The notes under the pieces were generated by a model that had not been told where the DNA came from, ran no database searches, and worked only from the letters and a program-made list of their open reading frames with translations. This document shows, in pieces, positions 15,464 through 20,284 of a stretch of 20,284 bases of DNA. This DNA is from Nocardioidaceae bacterium (lineage in GTDB: Bacteria > Actinomycetota > Actinomycetes > Propionibacteriales > Nocardioidaceae): positions 1-20,284 of the forward strand of contig JACCYS010000140.1 in NCBI GenBank assembly GCA_013696365.1, in the 5' to 3' direction. A program made the position numbers and the translations under genes. Numbering within the stretch: position 1 is the stretch's first letter; each line of letters opens with the position of its first letter.

Positions 15464-16726
15464 ATGGATATCCCCGGCTACCCGGCTGCGGCGCTGCGCC
15501 GGTACGTGGACGAGCCCGCGCCCAAGCCCAGCAGCCGTACCGCATTCGAACGTGACCGGGCCCGGGTGCTGCACGCCGCATCGCTGCGCCGGCTGGCGGC
15601 CAAGACCCAGGTGGTGGGCCCTGGCACCGACGACTTCGTCCGCAATCGGTTAACGCACTCTCTCGAGGTCGGCCAGATCGCCCGCGAGCTTGGCAAGGCG
15701 GTCGGCTGCAACCCCGACCTGGTGGAGACCGCCGCGCTGGCCCACGACCTCGGGCATCCGCCGTACGGGCACAACGGCGAGCGGGTGTTGGACGAGCTGA
15801 CCGAGGCTGCCGGCGGCTTCGAGGGCAACGCACAGACGCTGCGGATCCTCACCCGGCTGGAGGCCAAGACGGTCGATGCCGAGGGGAGCAGCGTGGGTCT
15901 CAACCTCACCCGGGCGACGCTGGACGGCTGCGTAAAGTACCCCTGGGGTCGGGGGCGGGCGCCGGCGCAGTGTGGTCACCGCTCGGCACTCAAGTTCGGC
16001 GTGTATGCCGATGACTGGGCGGTGTTCGAATGGATCCGGACCGGCGTCGCCGGCCCCGGCAGGTGCATCGAGGCGCAGGTGATGGACCTGGCCGACGATG
16101 TGGCCTACAGCGTGCACGACGTCGAGGATGGGATCGTTGCCGGTTCCATCGACCTGGCGCTCCTGGACGAGGCCGAGGAGCGAGCGGCGGTCTTCGAGGC
16201 GGTGCGCGACTGGTATCTGCCGGACTACGACGACGACCGGCTGGGTGTGGCGTTGGACAGATTGCGCGCGCTGCCGCTGTGGCCGCGTGCCGCGTTCGAC
16301 GGCAGCAGGGCTCGCCTGGCGGGGCTCAAGTGGTTGACGTCTGGTCTCATCGGGCGCTTCGGCGAGGCAGCCCAAGCGGCGACGCGCGCCGAGTACGGCG
16401 ACGAGCCGCTGACCGGTCATCGTGCGGATCTGGTGGTGCCGGCCGACACCGGCGCGGAGATCGCTGTGCTCAAGGGGATCGCGGCGCACTACGTGATGCG
16501 GACCGCCGACCGGGTCGCTCTGCTGGATCGGCAGCGGCAACTGCTCTCCGAGCTCGTTGCCGGCCTCTGCCGGCGCGGCCCGAGCGCCCTGGAGCCGCCT
16601 TTCGCCGCCGACTGGACCGCGGCGGGCGACGACGCCGCGCGACTGCGGGTCGTCATCGACCAGGTTGCCAGCCTCACCGATGCCTCGGCTGTGCTGTGGC
16701 ACAACCGGTTGGCCGGCACGTCCTAG
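15464..16726 (+). CDS. dgt: Deoxyguanosinetriphosphate triphosphohydrolase-like HD protein
   Basis: Dgt enzymes split dNTPs (typically dGTP) to the nucleoside and triphosphate, limiting nucleotide pools. The product has 420 residues. The HD-domain metal ligands are visible in order: RLTHSLEV (His65), AALAHDLGHPPYGHNGE (His94, Asp95) and DLADDVAYSVHD (Asp211 or Asp212). The N-terminal FERDRARVLHAASLRRLAAKTQV is the usual Dgt block. ATG 15464 follows a -10 element by 7 bases. The stop codon TAG is part of the TAGACT hexamer of dnaG, only 9 bases before its start. Whether this member prefers dGTP or acts on all dNTPs cannot be told. Confidence 0.93.
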   Translation: MDIPGYPAAALRRYVDEPAPKPSSRTAFERDRARVLHAASLRRLAAKTQVVGPGTDDFVRNRLTHSLEVGQIARELGKAVGCNPDLVETAALAHDLGHPPYGHNGERVLDELTEAAGGFEGNAQTLRILTRLEAKTVDAEGSSVGLNLTRATLDGCVKYPWGRGRAPAQCGHRSALKFGVYADDWAVFEWIRTGVAGPGRCIEAQVMDLADDVAYSVHDVEDGIVAGSIDLALLDEAEERAAVFEAVRDWYLPDYDDDRLGVALDRLRALPLWPRAAFDGSRARLAGLKWLTSGLIGRFGEAAQAATRAEYGDEPLTGHRADLVVPADTGAEIAVLKGIAAHYVMRTADRVALLDRQRQLLSELVAGLCRRGPSALEPPFAADWTAAGDDAARLRVVIDQVASLTDASAVLWHNRLAGTS

Positions 16727-16729
16727 ACT
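16724..16729 (+). promoter_or_regulatory. -10 element of a leaderless dnaG promoter, containing the dgt stop codon
   Basis: TAGACT lies 6 bases before the GTG at 16736; its first three bases are the dgt stop. No ribosome binding site is visible. Confidence 0.45.
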
Positions 16730-16735
16730 CCCCGC

Positions 16736-18619
16736 GTGGCCGGGCGCATCAGGGACGAGGACATCGCCACGGTCCGTGAGCGGGCCGCTATCGATGATGT
16801 TGTGTCGGCCTATGTCACTTTGCGCGGCGCCGGCGGTGGGTCGCAGAAGGGGCTCTGCCCGTTCCACGACGAGAAGACGCCGTCGTTCACCGTCACCCCC
16901 GCCCGGCAGTACTTCCACTGCTTCGGCTGTGGCCAGGGTGGCGATGTCTTCACCTTTCTGCAGCAGATCGAGGGCTTGAGCTTCGTCGAGGCGGCCGAAA
17001 AGCTGGCGGCCCGGTTCGGGGTCGAGCTGCGCTATACCGAGGGCGGCCCGCGCAGTGGCGGCGACCACGGCCAGCGCCAGCGGCTTGTTGAGGCCAACCG
17101 GTTGGCGCAGCAGTTCTACGCCGCGCAGTTGGCCGAGAGCGCCGAAGCGGTACCGGGGCGACAGTTCTTGGCCGAGCGGGGCTTCGACCGCGACGTCGCT
17201 GATCGCTTCGGCGTGGGTTTTGCGCCGCGATCCGGTGAGGCGTTACTGCGCCATCTGCGCGGACGTGATGTCCGCGACGACGACCTGGTCGCCGCCGGGC
17301 TGGTCGGCCGCAGCAGCCGCGGGTTGTACGACCGGTTCCGCGGCCGGCTGCTGTGGCCAATCCGCGAGCTGTCCGGCGAAGTGGTCGGCTTCGGCGCGCG
17401 CCGGCTGTTCGACGACGACCGGATCGACGCCAAATACCTGAACACCGCGGAGTCGCCGCTGTACAAGAAGAGCCACCTGCTCTACGGCGTCGACCTGGCG
17501 CGCCGAGAGATCGCCCGGGCGGGCCAGGCCGTGGTGGTCGAGGGGTACACCGACGTGATGGCCTGCCACCTCGCCGGGGTGCCCACAGCGGTTGCCACCT
17601 GTGGCACCGCGTTCGGCGCCGACCACGTGCGGGTGCTGCGCCGGCTGCTGCTCGACCACGACGAGTTCCGCGGCGAGGTCATCTTCACCTTCGACGGCGA
17701 CGAGGCCGGTCAGCGCGCCGCGCTGAAGGCCTTCGATGGCGATCAGCAGTTCGTCGCCCAGACCTATGTCGCAGTGGAGCCCGGCGGCATGGATCCGTGT
17801 GATCTGCGGCTGCAACACGGCGACGCTGCTGTCCGCGAACTGGTGGCGAGCCGGGTGCCGCTGTACCGCTTCGTGCTGCGCAACGTGGTCGATCGCTACG
17901 ACCTGGAGCGTGCCGACGGGCGCATCGACGCGGTCCGGGCCGCCGCGTCGCTTGTGGCCAGCGTGCGTGACCGCAGCAAGGTGGACGCTTTCGCCCGCGA
18001 GCTGGCGGGCATGGTGGGCGTCGATCCCGACGACGTGCGCGGAGCCGTACGGCACGCGTCGCGCCAAAGGCAGCCCGCGCGCCGCCCTGCCGTCGGGGAC
18101 CGGAACGCGCAGGTGGTGCAGGGTGAGGCGCTGCCGCCGGACACGCCATCGGTCGGGGACCCGAGGTTCACCGACGAGCGTGAGGCCCTCAAGGCGGTCG
18201 TGCAGCATCCGCAGCTGGTGCCCGACCCACCCGGTCTGGACGCCACCGACTTTCACCATCCGCTGCTGCAGGCGGTGTGGACGGCGGTGGCGGCGGCGCC
18301 CCTGCCGCGAGGTGCTGAGGCCGGCTGGTTCGACGGCGTACGGGAGCGCGCGGGGGACGCCACCGCCTCGGTGCTCTCGCGGCTTGCGGTGGAGCCGCTG
18401 CGGACTGCGGGGGAGCCCGACGCTCGGTTGGTGGCGGCGCTGCTGGCTCGGCTGCAAGAGCTGACCGCGGCCCGGCGCATCGAGGAGATCAAGTCCCGCC
18501 TGCAGCGCACCAACCCAGTGGAGCAGGCAAGCGACTACAACCGCATGTTCGGTGAGCTGGTCGCCTTGGAGCAGCACCGCCGGCAGCTGCGCGAGCGGGC
18601 GATCGGTTCCATCGGCTGA
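16736..18619 (+). CDS. dnaG: DNA primase
   Basis: DnaG makes RNA primers at the replication fork. The product has 627 residues, full length. The N-terminal CHC2 zinc finger is complete (Cys41, His44, Cys62, Cys65 in CPFH and CFGC). The catalytic TOPRIM core shows VVVEGYTDVMA (Glu269) and FTFDGDEAG (Asp320 and Asp322), with the conserved PIREL.GEVVGFGARRL and AKYLNTAESPLYKKSHLLYG in the N-terminal part of the core. The C-terminal region (about 470-627) is the helicase-interacting domain, more diverged, with a charged helix ending ALEQHRRQL. The GTG start gives the canonical VAGRIRDEDIATVRERAAIDDVVSAYV. The order dgt-dnaG followed by a sigma factor recalls the old macromolecular-synthesis arrangement. 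Confidence 0.97.
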   Translation: MAGRIRDEDIATVRERAAIDDVVSAYVTLRGAGGGSQKGLCPFHDEKTPSFTVTPARQYFHCFGCGQGGDVFTFLQQIEGLSFVEAAEKLAARFGVELRYTEGGPRSGGDHGQRQRLVEANRLAQQFYAAQLAESAEAVPGRQFLAERGFDRDVADRFGVGFAPRSGEALLRHLRGRDVRDDDLVAAGLVGRSSRGLYDRFRGRLLWPIRELSGEVVGFGARRLFDDDRIDAKYLNTAESPLYKKSHLLYGVDLARREIARAGQAVVVEGYTDVMACHLAGVPTAVATCGTAFGADHVRVLRRLLLDHDEFRGEVIFTFDGDEAGQRAALKAFDGDQQFVAQTYVAVEPGGMDPCDLRLQHGDAAVRELVASRVPLYRFVLRNVVDRYDLERADGRIDAVRAAASLVASVRDRSKVDAFARELAGMVGVDPDDVRGAVRHASRQRQPARRPAVGDRNAQVVQGEALPPDTPSVGDPRFTDEREALKAVVQHPQLVPDPPGLDATDFHHPLLQAVWTAVAAAPLPRGAEAGWFDGVRERAGDATASVLSRLAVEPLRTAGEPDARLVAALLARLQELTAARRIEEIKSRLQRTNPVEQASDYNRMFGELVALEQHRRQLRERAIGSIG

Positions 18620-18736
18620 GCAGGTATCCACCGCTCTGGCGGCCTGTCCGGGTTGTGCACAGCGCCTGATTTGGGGGTTTCGTTCGGTTGGTCGTGGTCG
18701 GCAGACTGCGTGCTCCGGCGACCCTCAGGAGGAACA
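18620..18736. other. Intergenic region between dnaG and the sigma factor gene
   Basis: 117 bases without a gene. A short CCGC-TCTG-GCGG hairpin (about 18632-18643) follows dnaG. I find no clear TAnnnT -10. A strong AGGAGG (18727-18732) ends the region, in contrast to the leaderless genes nearby. Confidence 0.5.
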
Positions 18737-19615
18737 GTGAGCTACGACGTCTGCGGCGACCATCTGTCCGGCATCGCACAGATTCCGTTGCTCGACCGGG
18801 ACCAACTGCATGCGGCGGCCGGCACTTTCCAGCGGGGTGAAGCGGCCCGCAGACGCCTCACCGAGGCAGAGGTTCCCGCCGCCGACGTGATGGCACTGCG
18901 GGAGGCGGTTCGTGCAGGTGATCAGGCGAAACACCTGTTGGTGACCTCCAACCTGCGGCTGGTGGTGTCCGTCGCCCGCCGATTCGGCAGCGCTCACCCG
19001 GTGCCACTGGCGGATCTGGTCCAAGAGGGTGTGATCGGCCTGATCCGGGCGGTGGAGAAGTTTGACCACACCCGCGGAACCACGTTCTCGACCTATGCCA
19101 CCTGGTGGATCCGGCAGGCGATCGGCCGTGCGCTTGCCGAGCAGGGCCGCATTGTGCGGGTGCCCCGGCACGTCAACCAGAAGTTGTCGAACTGCATGCG
19201 GACCCGGGGCGAGCTGCGGGTCGAGCTGGGTCGCGAGCCGCACCGCCACGAGCTGGCCGACGCCCTCGGGGTGGACGAGGCCGAGGTGGCGGTGCTGCTG
19301 CGCTGCGCGGCGCCTGCGAAGGCTCTGCATCTGGTCGAGGAGCAGGCCGAGCGTGGCGACGAGGCGGTGGGGCATGCTGAGCAGCAGCATCTGCAAGAGC
19401 TGCTGGCAGCCGCGCTCAAGCGGCTGCCGGCGTCGCATCGCAACCTGCTGTTCGAGCGTGTCGGTTGGGACGGCCGGCAACCTCGGAGCCTGCGGGAGCT
19501 GGCCGACGAGCATGGGGTCAGCCGCGGCATGGTCAAGCGGATGGAGCTGGACGCGCACGAGATGTTGCGGCGCTCACCCCAGGTCGAGGCGCTCGACGAG
19601 TGGTTCAACTGCTGA
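18737..19615 (+). CDS. RNA polymerase sigma factor, sigma-70 family
   Basis: The product has 292 residues, small for a primary sigma and similar in size to group 2/3 factors. A region 1.2-like start (DHLSGIAQIPLLDRDQLHAAAG) is followed by region 2 (about 66-136): NLRLVVSVARRFG, DLVQEGVIGLIRAVEKFDHTRGTTFSTYATWWIRQAIGRAL, the core-binding and -10-recognising part, well conserved. Region 3 (about 137-205) begins IVRVPRHVNQKLS. Region 4 (about 219-279) is much less typical: the recognition helix reads SRGMVKRMELDAHEML where usual factors have SRERIRQIEARAL. This suggests a different or weak -35 preference (inference). GTG 18737 is fixed by AGGAGG at 18727-18732. No anti-sigma gene is adjacent. 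Confidence 0.88.
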   Translation: MSYDVCGDHLSGIAQIPLLDRDQLHAAAGTFQRGEAARRRLTEAEVPAADVMALREAVRAGDQAKHLLVTSNLRLVVSVARRFGSAHPVPLADLVQEGVIGLIRAVEKFDHTRGTTFSTYATWWIRQAIGRALAEQGRIVRVPRHVNQKLSNCMRTRGELRVELGREPHRHELADALGVDEAEVAVLLRCAAPAKALHLVEEQAERGDEAVGHAEQQHLQELLAAALKRLPASHRNLLFERVGWDGRQPRSLRELADEHGVSRGMVKRMELDAHEMLRRSPQVEALDEWFNC

Positions 19616-19641
19616 GTTTCGGAGCGCCGATGCCCGACGGG

Positions 19642-19647
19642 CACAAT
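19642..19647 (+). promoter_or_regulatory. -10 element of a leaderless promoter for the hypothetical gene
   Basis: CACAAT lies 6 bases before GTG 19654 within GGGCACAATG, the same context as the recO promoter. Confidence 0.45.
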
Positions 19648-19653
19648 GAGAGT

Positions 19654-20169
19654 GTGCGCGGTCTACGCAGGGCTCCAGGTCTTCCCGACGACGTACGCCG
19701 CGCGCTCGAGCTGACCGGCGGCGAGCGGGTGTTGGCGGCGGCAGCCGACGCGGACGGCAGGTGGCACGTCGGCACCGACCGGGCACTGCATGTGGCCAAC
19801 GGGTCCGGCTGGCACACGGTCGCGTGGGAGCGGGTCGACCGGGCGCGCTTCGATGACGAGACGGGGCGGCTGCATGTCGTCGAGGTGGTCCAGCTCGGCG
19901 AGCCGGAGCCGACCCACGAGCTGGCGCTGGTCGAGCCACAGCGGCTGCTGGGTCTCGTGCGGGACCGGGTGACAGCCAGCGTCCTGCTGAGCCGCAACGT
20001 GCCTGTCGAGGGCAGCAGAGGTGTGAAGGTGATCGCCCGGCGCGCTCCTGTCGGCGGGCCGGTGGAGTGGTCGTTCTGGCTGTCGCGTGGGCTGCAGCCC
20101 GACGACCCCCAGGTGCGGGCAGCGATCGATCAGGGGCTCGCTGACGCGCAGGCTGAGCTCGGCTTCTGA
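19654..20169 (+). CDS. Conserved actinobacterial hypothetical protein
   Basis: The protein has 171 residues with GTG 19654. ATG 19630 in the same frame is possible and would add eight residues, but the -10 position supports GTG 19654. The sequence begins RGLRRAPGLPDDVRRALEL and continues with a strand-rich core (ERVLAAAADADGRWHVGTDRALHVAN, GWHTVAWERVDRARFDDETGRLHVVEV), suggesting a small beta-sandwich or PH-like fold, then a C-terminal helical tail (DDPQVRAAIDQGLADAQAELGF). There is no signal peptide, membrane segment or catalytic motif. I do not recognise a family with a known function. It is located directly before tRNA-Asn. Confidence 0.75.
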   Translation: MRGLRRAPGLPDDVRRALELTGGERVLAAAADADGRWHVGTDRALHVANGSGWHTVAWERVDRARFDDETGRLHVVEVVQLGEPEPTHELALVEPQRLLGLVRDRVTASVLLSRNVPVEGSRGVKVIARRAPVGGPVEWSFWLSRGLQPDDPQVRAAIDQGLADAQAELGF

Positions 20170-20174
20170 GTTGC

Positions 20175-20180
20175 TAGGGT
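20175..20180 (+). promoter_or_regulatory. Possible -10 element for tRNA-Asn
   Basis: TAGGGT lies 28 bases before the mature tRNA end; only a weak CTGAGC is found at -35 distance (20153-20158). Confidence 0.35.
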
Positions 20181-20207
20181 GTGCACCGCCCGGGCGCCGC
20201 TCGGCGA

Positions 20208-20283
20208 TCCCGCGTAGCTCAATTGGCAGAGCAGCCGGCTGTTAACCGGCAGGTTACTGGTTCGAGTCCAGTCGCGGGAGCCA
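20208..20283 (+). tRNA. tRNA-Asn (anticodon GTT)
   Basis: A complete cloverleaf folds here: 7-bp acceptor stem TCCCGCG/CGCGGGA, D arm GCTC...GAGC, anticodon stem GCCGG/CCGGC with loop CTGTTAA (anticodon 20241-20243), and T arm ACTGG-TTCGAGT-CCAGT. The discriminator base is G (20280) and the CCA end is encoded (20281-20283). Confidence 0.97.
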
Positions 20284-20284
20284 G

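Overview
The window is chromosomal DNA from a high-GC actinobacterium. Codon use is strongly G/C at third positions, GTG starts are frequent, many promoters are leaderless, and the gene content (LeuA, Zur/ZnuABC, RecO/UppS, GlyRS, Dgt/DnaG) is typical of Micrococcales-like Actinomycetota. I cannot name a genus from sequence alone. Almost every base is explained by about 19 protein genes, one tRNA and short intergenic regions; no gap exceeds 300 bases. I see no insertion sequence, phage gene or CRISPR array.

Left part (1-4028, + strand): the 3' end of a secreted subtilisin-family protease, then a lipoprotein with a subtilisin-inhibitor (SSI) domain. These are followed by a degenerate cytidine-deaminase-like protein, an EamA-type exporter and the ribosome-assembly GTPase Era. 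A double-domain GNAT acetyltransferase (4051-5073, - strand) converges on era and is divergent from leuA. The leuA gene has a clear leucine-responsive leader: a 14-residue peptide with four consecutive Leu codons, an 11-bp stem with a possible pseudoknot, and Leu codons complementary to the leuA ribosome binding site. Then come recO and uppS, separated from leuA by a cluster of CCACGTAAA palindromes.

Middle (8737-11747, - strand): a zinc-uptake operon in the order znuA-znuC-znuB-zur. A perfect 15-bp Zur-type palindrome lies across the -10 region and start point of znuA, so the last gene very probably encodes the repressor of its own operon. A 22-bp tandem repeat fills the convergent gap between uppS and zur.

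Right part (11811-20284, + strand): a small ABM-fold protein, glyS, dusB, a proline/serine-rich lipoprotein, dgt, dnaG, a sigma-70 family factor with an unusual region 4, a conserved hypothetical protein and tRNA-Asn(GTT). This is an information-processing block (charging and modifying tRNA, dNTP control, priming, transcription).

A theme across the window is a TAnnnT or (C/G)ACAAT hexamer placed 6-7 bases before the start codon of at least nine genes, indicating leaderless mRNAs. The most interesting points are the leuA leader, the protease/lipoprotein-inhibitor pair, the Zur-controlled operon, and two unexplained intergenic repeat families.
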